Below, one piece after another: positions 11,337 to 23,481 of a DNA stretch of 46,564 nucleotides. This stretch comes from Saccoglossus kowalevskii. Lineage: Eukaryota; Hemichordata; Enteropneusta; Harrimaniidae. The notes below the pieces were generated by a model. That model did not search any database. It was not told the DNA's origin and saw nothing but the letters and a program-made list of their open reading frames with translations. Each line of letters starts with the position of its first letter. The first letter of the stretch is position 1. Both the position numbers and the translations under genes were made by a program. The stretch is from assembly GCF_000003605.2 (NCBI RefSeq), contig NW_003111477.1:146463-193026 (forward strand), in the 5' to 3' direction.

Positions 11337-11904
11337 AAACAAGTACATATGAACATAACAAATAAAATGCCCGCTGTGTAAACACATATCTTACAACACA
11401 TCCGGAAAAAAATAACTCAACTTTTAAATAATGATAACTATCACAAATAATTACAATTCAAAATCATTATTATGTAATCAATAATACTGACAAAGAGTAT
11501 AAATAATTTAAATAATTAATTGATTAATTAATTGTCAAGTGTCAGTGCCGTACATCAGATAACGTCTTTTATCTTTGGAAGTATGTAATCGCATCATTTG
11601 ACATTGAATAATGCGTATTAAATCCAGCACCATATTAGTTTCGTTAATAAATAATTGTATAAATATTAAATATGGCTTAAACATTCTAGAAGGTGTAACT
11701 TCGGTGTATTAATACAATTTCACAAATTTCGTAAACATGTTCATCATATAATGCCGGCATTTAACTGTAGGTGGCGCTGTCGAGGAAGACTTCAAATATG
11801 CAGGCCAGGAAGGTAAGGCGGGTTCCTTAGGTCGAGTACTATTTAACGGTGGTAATAAAACTACCGAAAACAATAGTGACGCAAATAAGCTAATAAGCTA
11901 CCCC
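11337..11904. other. AT-rich, no gene recognised
   Basis: Low-complexity AT runs. A possible 42-nt exon at 11773-11814 (AG before, GTAAGG after) was noticed but has no partner. Confidence 0.4.
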
Positions 11905-13415
11905 ACTTGTTGCTAACAATGGGAAAATAGTTGTTGAACTGGTATGGGGATCTCCTTAGTGAGCTGCCTGTGTTTCTAACAACAACAAAACTCTGGCCAA
12001 TTTGTTGTCGAGTTGGTTTTTATTACCAGTGTTACAGGTGTGGTTAGACTTATTGATCAAATGTCACATGGCCTTGGAAATTGCAGACTATATAGTGTAC
12101 TCTGTGAAAATGTTACTATCATGAAATTGTTGCCGTGCATACCAATGTAAGAGATAAGTCAGACGGCATTATTACAAATCATTACACCGAAATGAATTGT
12201 CTGATTGTTAGGCGAAGACCTTGCTCTACTATTTATATCAGTAAGGGCGGGAGGGATAACTGTAAAGTTTGTGATGCTTCGAGTAAGTCCAAGACAATTT
12301 CAAAATAACGCCTATTTCATAATGTTCCGAATAATAATGGCAACGTATACAGAAAGCGACATCTTAAAATCTTATTTTGACCATATGAAGGAGTTAATCT
12401 CTGAAAATATGAAAATATGAAAATAAAGGCAAATAAACAACTTTTTAACGATAAGCTGTGTGTCAATTAATATGCCTTGCCATCGTCCTAATCAACTACT
12501 CGGAATGCTTACAATATACAAAATAACAATTATTACAAAAATCGGGAGACATTGACTTTTCAACAAAACAAATACTCGCCACATCTTAAGTTTTTTGATT
12601 AATTATAAAAAATGCATCACGAACAGATAACACAACTGGAAGAGTTTTCAAACTTTTCTTCTCTGAAGTTCACATCACTCGGCACGAATGAGCCGTAGAT
12701 TAGCATACGCCGACTCTTCTTGCAGACTTACCATACATCTCAACTGCAAAAAGAATATACAGAAAATAACTATTATGGAGACATATTTGTACGGTGCTGG
12801 TGCAATTGTATGTTCAGTGTTTCTACTCAAGCATCGAGTATTAGAGCGGTGCATTCTGTATTTCTATAATTATGGTATATCAATCGATTTCGGTAATATT
12901 TTTTATCAAGTACATCATTGCTTTATTTTATTTTCTTCTAGTTGATAGTTCTCTTGAATTTATCTATTTATCACATCACAGCATGGTAGGAATATTCTGG
13001 TTTGATGTAACGCCAAATCCGGTAGAAATTGGAGTTGTTTGGTGCGAGTTTGAGTCATGAGTTTATTGAATTGCGGTATGTGGTTGTAAATTTGATTAAT
13101 CTATTACACCATAAAGTAATCTTTCTTTCCCCCACTAAGCTGTTTGCAGTCAGTAATCCTTACATTTCTCCTTTGATATCTCATAATTATTTTATTTATA
13201 ACGGAGCAATTCAAACAGCACTAAGTCTACTTTATAGACACGTATCTTGGCAGACAATCACCAAGGCCACATTGCGAAGAATGCTGATAACTCTAACCAG
13301 ACATAACATTAAAATTGACAACTAATCTACTGGGTTCTTGTGTTGTTGTTAGGATCAACATGTCCTCACTAAGGAGACTTCCAAGAGGGGTTAACAACTA
13401 TGTATCAGTCCTTAT
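11905..13415. repeat. imperfect inverted-repeat pair enclosing about 1.4 kb
   Basis: The reverse complement of 11905-11995 aligns with 13335-13415. Shared blocks are GTTGTTGTTAG, CTCACTAAGGAGA and AACAACTAT in the same order and near-equal spacing. The enclosed sequence has only short unrecognised ORFs. It is probably an old DNA transposon with decayed termini, though I cannot define exact ends or a target duplication. Confidence 0.5.
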
Positions 13416-16400
13416 TGGGAGTGGATCGAGATATTGACTAATCCCTTGTCCTGCTATTGTTATAACAGTGCCTTTATTCCCTGACCCTGGCCCAGTTCCA
13501 CCTGTTTCATCTAAGTTTAATAACTGGTGTCACTCACTTAGTTATGTTTGCGACAGTCTGTTCCCCTGTAGTGATTGCCTAATTGTCTGGTAATGGGAAC
13601 ACATTGGTGCAGACAGTTGGAACGTAACTATGTAACGTATGTTAATTCGGGTCAAGGCTCTCACTAGAATGTCAAATGTTATTTGGATATCTTGCGTACA
13701 CCATGGTGATTTGCTTTCAGTACAGCGCTATTTCGGTTGGGTGAGAGAATACTTTAATATAGGATATATATATATAATATACTATAGACATTGCGTATTC
13801 GTGTTTCTGAATCAGTTGCCCTCAACCAACGCAATTACACATAGAACATTCATCTTTGTCAATTATGATATTAGTAAAGTATATACAATTTTAAAATATA
13901 ACCATATGGTTTTCTGTAGTGCATGTGGATTCAGTGTTGTACTTTGACTTGACCTGTCACTGTGCAAATATTGAGTTTTCAAGTATTTACCGTGATTAAT
14001 ACAGAGTGCTTATCACAATGCAGTGAGTGGAGTGCTCCAGGCAACGTGTCGATGTGTACAATGGTATAAGGGCATAAATATAACACAGACGTGTATTTTT
14101 CGAAGATAAATTATAGTGGTGTGCACCTTTTAAAGTTTGGTTCTGCTATTCACTGACTTACGTAAGAGACATTCTTTTGAATAAACAGGGGAAAAGGGCT
14201 GGCAACACCACGTTAAGTTCGCCCCACTAAGATATGGAGCATTAAAACCCTTGGAGATGCGATGGCAGAGAAACTCTGCAAAAATGTGTTTCCTTCATTT
14301 AGTTTTGCGTTATTTCATGATGAATTGGCTGACAGTTTTCCCACTTAGTGAAATGTGTTTCCCCTAAGATATAGACGTGCAGAATATATTTTATCTAACT
14401 CATTTGCTTTTGTTCTAATCCTGTCCCAGATTTTCTATTGGTCAATCCCTAATTGACTCATCATACTTTAGTTACTATATTCCTATCTACTAAATATGAA
14501 CAATTATAGTATATTGACAAATATTACCAGCAAAAGTTCCCGAGTGCATTTTATTTTTAATTAAATAGATTTAATAAATTAAATCTCATTTTGCATAGTA
14601 TCATTCACTGGACTGTGGTATGTCAAGGGTGTTCTAAGATATACGTGCACGCATCCTGTACATACCCTCTTCAAAATTAATGACTTCCCTGTGTCAAATG
14701 TTATCAGTATATGAAAATGAGGGATGTTATAATGTTTATATCATAGACTTGTTGCTGGGAGTTCATAGCGACGTTTTTATTATTTGTTTGCTACGCGATC
14801 AGTCCATTAGTCTCATGAAAACAAATTATTGCTGCAATCACAATGCTAATAATTATGTGTCAATTCTTAGGCCGTACTCAATCATTTTATTTGGCGACAT
14901 TGGTCCTAGTATCTGGATTAGATAATGGTTTCATTGATCGAGTCATAAACTTATATCTTAAATAGTTAGTCTGACATTTTGTTCTGCTATGTTCGCGCAG
15001 ACAATTAGGTATGAGTAGCTGCTACATTATAGCATTGTGTTTATGTTATTGATATAGATTTAGCAGAAGAAGAAAATTGTGGGGATAATAGGACGTCATT
15101 AGTCTGAAAGTTCGGGTGTTTTAATTTCCTTAACCGGGATGCTTGAAGGTTTTTGCGTAGATCACTGATTAGTCTGGGTAGTCTTCTTGCACTGATTCGG
15201 AATGTAGCATTGTAAATAAAAATAAAAAAAACTTTTCGGAAAAAGGGGCGAGTAATCGTCAAATGGTTATCTGAATGTTGATCTTAATTTTTAAAACACA
15301 CATGCTTATCAAAGGTACAGTAGAGCTAGTATTGCCACGTAAACTGGTGTAGTGTAGTTGTACCTGTGATGTTTGAATATTAAAAGGAATGGGTTCGCCA
15401 GAAGACACAATGGTTATATGTAGATAAGGCAAGAACCTTGAGAGGAATTGCTACCATTGAAGTTCTTGTTTGGTTTGGCATGTGTGTAGATGAAGCGAGG
15501 TACTGGACACATTGAATAGTGTGTTTGACTTTTCCTTCTATCACCTCAGGTATAGACATACACGATGGTGCAGTCAAGCAGACACAGTAACAGTTAATAG
15601 AGGTAATCAAGTAGAAATACGAGAACGGAATATGAGTACCCATACAGAGACAGGGTGTCCTCATGGGAAACACAAACTGAATAGCTAACTCAATGTACAT
15701 GATCAAGCTTAACTTGTCGGCAAGTTTGAAAAATATTCGTAACTTATAGTTCCATCAACAGTTGTGCTTAAAGTATATGAGGTAACAGGTGATGGAAGGC
15801 GGAGGGAGTAAGCATGGGCTGTTCAGTGAATAAAAACTACACGTGTAATCAATCAACAAATGATTAAACCATAATCACTGACTATTTTTAAAATTTAAGT
15901 TATGCATTAGCACGTTGTTCTGTGATCCATTTAAATAAGGAGGAATCCAATTCTGTCAGTCAATAGTTTAAGTAGGAGATTCATATTAATATCATTCTAT
16001 TTTATTAATCTTAACTACCTAGCTAAATAATTAATAGCATGTTTCAACAATTCACGGTTATCACCATTCAGGTGGTCAGTCAGAGAGTACATTCTCTTTG
16101 TCATATTCCGGTAGAACTCACCTTCATTATATTGGTCATTCAACCAATGAAACTGTGATTTTTGAATCATCTCAATCAAGTCAAATGTATGCTAATGAAC
16201 ACTGTATGATTTTTCTGTACTAAGATGTACTCATTCATCTCAGAAAAATTAAAATGTTTTATAGACAATGAACTTAATGCTGCTGCATTTCTTTGAGAAT
16301 TATACTGTTTGATTGACTAATTGAATTGCCGTATACAAAATATGACATTCCTAATATGACAAATTACTATTTTGCTATCACTACATTATAATAATTGACC

Positions 16401-17775
16401 GTGATAATAAACGGAAAGGATCATAGCTTCTCTACCTGACCACAATTCATGCGCTATCTATAGATAAACTTATTTATTTCAAGTCCTTGACCCGCGTGCC
16501 TTTGACATTGTTCCTAAACAGTCATTGTGAGCACCACCAGTGTAAAAATAAACCAGAATTCGTTTCTAAGTACAAAGGTAATGCTAGAGTACTTTCCCCC
16601 CCATAATAATAACTTTATCGTGGGAATGGCAAAGCAAGATGAATACAATCGCAATGATGTTAGAATTGCATAGCAACACTGCCCTTGTTTGATGTTGATT
16701 CAGTTCAGCCCCGTTTTTTAGCATTATGCGATATGTTTCAAGTATTGTCTGAAATAAAATTGACACTCCCTGCACCCAATTACCAACTTGTATTGAATAT
16801 AGTAGGGTTTTGCAAGTTGATTGAAAGCTGGGGAGCCATACATGAATAAATTGTACAATGTGCATCTTGTAGGACATATTTTTTCCCATGGGAAATTAAA
16901 TAAATTAAATTATCGATAATAAGCAAGTTACAATGCGAGAGTGAAATACTGTGATTGCAGAAAAACATTTGTCTCTACTTTGAACCATACACACAAAAGT
17001 TGTATGTACATCATGTCATCAGTTTTATAAACAAATAAGTGAATATATATGCATATGCTTTTGTTATTGGACACCACTTTATATTAGGCACCGACTGCTT
17101 TTTCAAATCACTCATCCAATCACACTTACGAAGCTACGCCAAGTTCAGGTGTATGTCACATACAAGTATTGTTATGTAAATTATGCATTGTCAATGTGCA
17201 ATTCACATGCAAACTTTTATATCGTCCAATGAACCGATAAAAAGGCTTTTGGCAATGTGTAAACTACTTTGGTGTAGATTGATATCGTTTCAAAAAATTC
17301 AAACAATGCAATGCTGTGCTTAGAGCATGCCAGAGAGTCTTGGAGAGAATTCAGAATGTGTGTTAGTATGAATTAATATTTAGTTCATTCACATATTTAT
17401 TTGTACCTATATGTAGACAAACTGCATTTGTAAGATACCCTATTCTATCATTAATATATGCACAATGGTGTTATTCTTAACTGTTCAAACTCGTTGATGG
17501 AAAGTCAAATCAAAATTATTTATGTGCGGATAATCAATGTCTAATTTCAGATTATCAATACGCGAGACCATTAAAGAACGAACGATTGTTCACTTCAAAA
17601 ATCTAGAAATGTTAGAAATGTTTTACGTATGTAATTTCCACATTAATCGGTTGATTAGAAGTTAACGAAGTACTTTTGTGTTAGAAAAGTATCATATTCA
17701 ATAACTACAGAATTGTTGAGACCAAATTACTTATAATGAAGAGCATTGAATCTACGTAATTTAGTGTTCAGAAGC
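13416..17775. other. 4.4 kb AT-rich intergenic sequence, no gene recognised
   Basis: Both strands were read for long frames, splice pairs and known motifs. ORFs of 60-110 codons occur but have biased, low-complexity composition and no recognisable domain. Short shared phrases such as CTAAGATATA near 14364 and 14634 hint at diverged repeats. A run of alternating TA occurs near 13766. Confidence 0.45.
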
Positions 17776-17776
17776 G

Positions 17777-17875
17777 ATGGAGTTATTCTCCTCACTCGTG
17801 TGGAGACGATGGAGCCATTCCTCATCACTTGTGCAGATGTAATGGAGCCATTTCTCCTGGTTTATGCATACGACT
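17777..17875 (+). repeat. 33-bp minisatellite, three units
   Basis: ATGGAG recurs at 17777, 17809 and 17842, each followed by a related sequence of about 33 bp. In one plus-strand frame this gives an 11-residue repeat starting M-E-P-F-L. The frame is short and not otherwise supported as a gene. Confidence 0.5.
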
Positions 17876-19205
17876 ACGTCCTCTTTCTCCATTTCCTCTT
17901 TCGACAGTTACAGAAGCAGACACTTTGTTGATTCACTTTTAGATTAAATTGTTATTTATAGTCACAGAGTGGGCCATATTGTTCACGACACAGACAATAC
18001 TAGACGCTATTGTGACCATGCTTTGTCAAACTTTCCAAAGTCATTCACCCATACCATCATCGCAAATGAAAACATTGTTAAAAGTATAAAGAATGAAACG
18101 TTCTATTTGGAATGCTATATCAGATATGTGGGGTACTTTAATAAAGGTTGAAAACATTGAACGTGGTGTAGACGATCGTGATACTGCAGAAACTAGTGAG
18201 ATTTCTATCTGAGAGTATGAAAATCAATATTGGTTTCGGACCACCAGTCAAATAACCATAGCATGCGGAATAACAGAGGAACTTTATATATGGAGACAGA
18301 ACAATAAATCAACCTATCTTTAAAATATATGGCAGCAGGGTGAGAAGAAGGAGGAGATTGGAACTGGATTATCATACAACTAGTAAAAGAAAATGTGATA
18401 TAGCATAGTTATGCCTGCACATGTTAAGTAGTAAGGGGGACGACTAGGGTGCATCACACTACTAGTTAAAAAGGTGGTTGACACATTTGTTTCATAGACT
18501 GAATTTGCCATGATTACACACAATATTTATTAAGAAGGAAGATTAATTAACATTACATTAAAGAAAAGACAATAAATAAATATATCTTTAATTGCATTAA
18601 ACATTTTATAGCTATTAACACATCCCTGACTTGTGTAAGTTTCAAAAAAAAATGTAAATAGAATTTCATTTAAGTTGGAATGCACATTTGGTATCAAATC
18701 GTGCTAATATTTTTATAAAAACAGTTTAAAAGTGTAAATCACAGTAGTACGCGGTTTTTTGAGCCAGCTGTCTACTTTCATAAAAATTTAGCTGCATTCA
18801 AAACACAGTATAATTATTTGGTGAGAAGACTACAGAAAATCGTCATCAGCCTGAGGGCAAAGTACACAACGTCAAACATGACTAAAGACTGTTAAAAATT
18901 CAATGGGATCTTTTTATAGTATTACTTTACTACACTCTTAGAGGTCACATTTACTCATTATAACAATAAAGCTATATATCATGACCAGTAATTTCTCAAC
19001 ATGTTAATTTTGTAAATGTTATTGTGTTATATTAATAATGTACTAGTATAGTAAAAAATAAATGTCAATAAATATTTGCACATTAACGTTAACGTTAAAA
19101 GTATTAGCACCTTTTCGGAAAAGTTAAAGAATAATTTATTACAACTTGGCTTTTTTTCATATTAACCGGAAAATTGTTGTTCCATTATAAATGTTTAACG
19201 GGAGA
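17876..19205. other. AT-rich intergenic sequence, no gene recognised
   Basis: Strongly AT-rich with poly-A and poly-T tracts. It probably includes the region downstream of the RING-finger gene. A TTTATT at 19206-19211 (AATAAA on the minus strand) is a candidate polyadenylation signal for that gene. Confidence 0.4.
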
Positions 19206-19211
19206 TTTATT
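19206..19211 (-). terminator. candidate polyadenylation signal of RING/TRAF-zinc-finger gene
   Basis: AATAAA on the minus strand, about 225 bp past the stop codon at 19435. Other hexamers lie nearby in this AT-rich tract, so the choice is uncertain. Confidence 0.3.
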
Positions 19212-19434
19212 CAAATATGCGGGCTTTAACCTTGAAAACGTTAATTATTGTTAAAATGTTAAAACGGAAATTATAAAACCTGAATAAATTATAGCTTAAA
19301 TTAAATGAATAAATAGCTTAACTAATTTGAGTAAATAACAATATTGTTAATTAAAGTATGCATATTGATTGTTAAAATAATTTAGTTTTTAATATTCCTA
19401 TTTTAATCTGTTGTTATTACAAAAACGCACCTTT

Positions 19435-21280
19435 CTAAATCGCAGTGATCTTTTCATTGCGTTTACAGTTTCTGCAAGCACCTTTCTTGTTAGCGTCAGC
19501 CTCGCGTTGGAAACCTTTCAGTAGTTCTATCAGTTCTTGCTTCTCGAGCTCCATCCGCTCCATCTCCTGACGTCGTTTTCTCTCCGCGTTGGTCAGGGAG
19601 CGTACATCTTGTTGAAGTCGCGAGATTTGTCCTGCAAAGAGTTTATGATCTAACTTCACGAACTTGTTTGACGCAGAACTATTTAGTATTTGTGTGTTTT
19701 AAATTCTATATCAGAAGGAAAAGTACCTTAAGAAAATAAAGCGACCCTGAGAAAAATATCGTAAAAATAAATACTTTATATTTTTAAGTTTTTGTTATAT
19801 ATTTAATGCTGTATAAATAATTACCGTAATCTGTCATATACTTAAAGGCCACGTTAAAACTGTATTTCAAAATGTTAAATAAAAGCTAAATAAATGCTCC
19901 TTCAAAAGTGTCAAACAAGCAATCATCGACTTGATGTTCGGGTCATGTTCATCCTCCCCTCCGCTTTCTTTGACCTGTTTTTTCTTCATTCAAAGTATTG
20001 TACATAACTTGGACCCTGTTGCAAAGCAACACAAATTGTTAAATTGGACCTTGTGGTTAACAAATTCTTGAGGAAGGAGTTGGGTGCCAAGTGCTGGGTG
20101 CTAGTCGCCCGGTGATTCAATACACCGCGCGTGCTAACCTCAGTGAATGCCCGGTGTGCGAGGAGTGATTAGTGACAGTTTTAATAAATTTATCATAGAA
20201 CTGGGATTTACAGATATCGGAAATGAGAAATTTATTAGGAGATATTTGCAGAGTCGCTTTATCTGTGTGTGTTATTATTACGTAGACAGTAGGACTTGTT
20301 TGTTGAAAGTAGTGTACATGATACAAAAGGAAAGGCTCGGTGTCGTCTGCTCCAGTGAAACTGTTCAAATTTTCAAACCAGTGAAAATGAGCATTTTCGT
20401 CGGAGAAATGATATATGCTTAATATTACATGTGTTATGTGCAATATTCGTGGAAAGGTTGAAGTTTGCTTGAGATTGGGTGTTTTTGGTTATGAAACTGT
20501 AGCAGACGACATTTTTGGTATGGGTGGTTTGTGATTTTCATGTGCAGGCATAGTTGTCAACAAATTCGTGAAGCGAAACGCACCCGTTTCGTAACACATG
20601 AAAGAGAAAAAAGACATTCAAATGCTGGACTTGGCAACAAGAATCTCACCTCTTAACTCGTCGATTTGCTGTTGCATGTGGCTGCTCTTCTGCACCATAT
20701 GACTTCGCTGAGAATCCAGTCGGAGCTGCATCTCTTTGTTCTGGTCGTCTAATTTGCATATCATTTCGGATCGTAGAAGTTCGAGTTCTGTCCGGAGTTC
20801 GCCGATACAGTTGTGTTCTTCGTCCTCCTTTGTAAGTAAAGTGAGTCCGCAACCCCTGGGGCAGACTTTAGTGCGGAATTCGCAAGTTCCGAGATGCGAG
20901 TTGAGATTTCGTCGTTCTAAAACGACGCTACAACCGATACTGGGGCACGACACGTTTCCGAAACCGCATTCGTGTTCGTGTCGATCAATGTTTTCTAAAG
21001 TGGTTATCATACTGCATCCATTGTCCGAATTACCACATTTGATCTCCAATTTGTCTAGGTCGTTCTTCATATAGCGGAAGAGAGGTCTGAGTTGCGTTAT
21101 AAGCAATGTACGACGATCTTCGGGGCAGATGTTTTCGTGGACCAACCAGCCATGGATGCAGGTCGAGCAAAACGCGTGTTCACATGGTGCTTGGAGGGGA
21201 TCTTCCAAAACATCTCGACATATACAGCACAACAGCCCCTCGTTGACTTGTCCCAGGAAGCGCTCAATATCGTAGCCCAT
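19435..21280 (-). CDS. RING and TRAF-type zinc-finger E3 ubiquitin ligase (RNF41/RNF151-like)
   Basis: Two coding exons, 21280-20650 and 19631-19435, join in frame (AAGAG|GTGAGA donor, TTTGCAG acceptor) to give 275 residues. The start M-G-Y-D-I-E-R-F is the N-terminal signature of NRDP1/RNF41 and relatives. Residues 18-55 form a RING of C3HC3D type (Cys18, Cys21, Cys33, His35, Cys38, Cys41, Cys52, Asp55), with C-P-E-D matching the family's C-P-x-D. Residues from about 78 to 160 hold TRAF-type zinc fingers, for example C-G-N-S-D-N-G-C and R-T-K-V-C-P-R-G-C-G. The rest is a charged coiled coil across both exons, ending in C-R-N-C-K-R-N. RNF41 continues into a USP8-binding domain that is absent here, so this is nearer RNF151-like proteins. 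Expected role: RING-type transfer of ubiquitin, probably as an oligomer. An acceptor at 21305 just upstream of the ATG implies at least one 5' UTR exon. Confidence 0.88.
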
Positions 21281-21304
21281 TGTTTAGCGTGTTAGCTTGA
21301 TCAC

Positions 21305-21687
21305 CTGAAACGACACGTTAAAAATATATCAAACTACGTCGACTATATCAAGCAATAAATTACACTCCTGTCTAGATTGACCTCGTTCGACGGTAACTGC
21401 CCATCGTGAACTTTGAACCCAAATACACTCGCTTAGTTTTCCCCATGTGAAACATTATTTTTTTGCCACTGTAACTTCAGACTATTTCAAGATTTGCAAT
21501 CGTGCTTTTGTTAACACATATTAACGCTTGCGTCAGTGTCCATATTTAATAGACTGTTTTCTACCACGCAATAGTGTCTTAAAATATTTAAAAAGTAAAA
21601 CCACGCTTATCCATCTTGGGCGCTAAGGCAATGTATACATGAAATATGGGTATTAGTAACGTAATAAAACAAATGTACAATCCATAC
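21305..21687. other. probable 5' UTR intron of the RING-finger gene
   Basis: On the minus strand, CGTTTCAG at 21305-21312 forms an acceptor ahead of the RING-finger start codon. No coding content was seen in this interval. Confidence 0.4.
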
Positions 21688-21842
21688 CTGCAATGTTAAA
21701 TTGCGTGAATATAATGAGTACCGCCAGTGGGGTCGATCGCTGAACAAGAATGATACGTCTGACTGGTTGATGATTGTGCCTTTTAACAGGATGCACTGTT
21801 CTTCGTACAAAGAATAACGACCAGCTGGGTTGTAGCGCCGAC
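21688..21842 (-). CDS. isolated candidate coding exon, function unknown
   Basis: This 155-nt segment is bordered by ATATGCAG on its 5' side and CAG|GTATGG on its 3' side (minus strand). The frame entering in phase 1 and leaving in phase 0 is open throughout. It has protein-like composition, with R-R-Y-N-P-A-G-R-Y-S-L-Y-E-E-Q near its start, two N-glycosylation sequons (N-Q-S, N-L-T) and an aromatic-rich end. I do not recognise the family. A second frame is also open. If spliced to the RING-finger acceptor at 21305, it would reach a stop after six codons, so it is either part of a different gene or an untranslated exon. The sequons suggest an extracellular protein if it is real. Confidence 0.4.
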
Positions 21843-23481
21843 CTGCATATGTGAATAAACAATTAATTCAAAAATATGGAAATTAATATTCAAATTTCAG
21901 TTACCTGATATTTTTACTACTGGAACTAAGGTTTTATTTAAATGCAATCATCCCAAGCTCGCATAGCTTAAATGTTGTAATTCTCTGGTAGAAAAATGTA
22001 ACCATTTAACCGGCATTTACACCAAATAAATAGTAAAGGAGCAATTCTGGATGAAAATATTACGCCATCATTAAAATTAATTTATAATGGAGTGCGCGTC
22101 GATGGAGGTCACAGCTTGCTCTTGTTGTTTCCATGGGAACAAGTGACAGCAACAAACTCATCAATTACCGGGACGCCGGTGAATAGTCGCCACCATGACG
22201 GTGCCGGCATTTAATGCGAAAACGCACGGTTGCTATGGCAGTATGGAAAACTCATACCGACATTGTACATGTATATATAACAGCACGTTAAACAGTTTTG
22301 CATTCTCGATTAAATATTTGCGAAAATAAAATATTTTATGATGAAATTGAGGTGACCCAAAAATGTCGGAAACGGGTTAAAAGAACCACCTGCCGTTCTC
22401 CGTTATCTGATACATATTTAATGTTTTTGTACAGAACTGGGCATCAATTTTGATTTCCGATTAAATTTGTATTTCCTATGTTATGGTTAAGTAATGAATG
22501 TTTCATTAGTGGGAACAAAACCTCCATAGTGCCGTTGTTATTTAATGGATTGTCAACCTGTGCACAGGAATCGTCAGTGTGCCGTGTCTATTGTTTTTAT
22601 CCCCCACGTGACGACATAATTCCCGCCACATATTCCCGTTAGCTGGTAGGTCACATTTATTCAGTCAACTCATAGAATTATCATTATTATTATTATTATT
22701 TGGAAAAATGTTTAGTAAAATTATTTTTCACAACTGAAAACAATTAGAAGATTACACCCAAATCTTCTTCTAATACGAATGAGTACGTGTTCCATAATAT
22801 TTGTGTGAGTGGGCTCGATTTGCACTTCCTACGCTGTAGGACACGTGGTGAATGGAGGACGAGGCAAGGTGAACGTCCTTAACTTATTGTCATAGTAGGC
22901 TACCAACTGTGGTCGTTGTTAGACACGTATCATATCGATTCCATTAGAATCGCGTTATTTTAGCCTACCAACGAAATCCAATGACAACCACTACCACATG
23001 TAGTTATTATCGTCACATAATTGGACACGCCGCGGAACTGAATAATTACATGGCGCCTGCATATTTGTACCGGTGGACTGAGTTCGGTGGCGTGTGAACT
23101 TTAACCTCGACACCATTTTATAGTTGGTGTAATTATGTTTCCCCCTCATTTCCGCAATTCTTTAATTAAAATTATTTTAATGTTGAACAAATCAGATTAA
23201 CGCATCAGTACTTTAAACAATCGGGCAGTGTGGAAGATGCGACTGTCAGCGTGGAGGTTTGATATGTTTTCACTTTAAAATCTGATTTTCCATAATAGTC
23301 GAGATGTTGCCGCGAATAATTCACCTCGTGCTCTTAGTAGTTTAGGTAATAACCTAATCTGATCCAAGGCAAGAAGAATAGTATGAAATAACTACAGGGT
23401 GATTCTAGGGTCAGCCCGTCATGCCGTCTGGAGGGAATTGAACCATTAATTGTACTAAGGTGGTAATTCGGCTCTAATACT
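21843..23481. other. no gene recognised; contains (ATT)n microsatellite
   Basis: An ATT microsatellite lies at about 22682-22700. A 33-codon minus-strand ORF near 22205-22104 and weak splice-like sites were read but not supported. This interval would be intronic if the exon at 21688-21842 belongs to the gene at 23482-24671. Confidence 0.4.

Noticed and set aside
11773-11814. 42-nt exon-like segment with AG and GTAAGG borders
   Set aside because: Open in two frames but isolated. The phrase around GTGGCGCTGT looks repeat-like.
20646-21295. Alternative frames on both strands over the RING gene
   Set aside because: They overlap the clear RING/TRAF-zinc-finger frame and show no independent motif.
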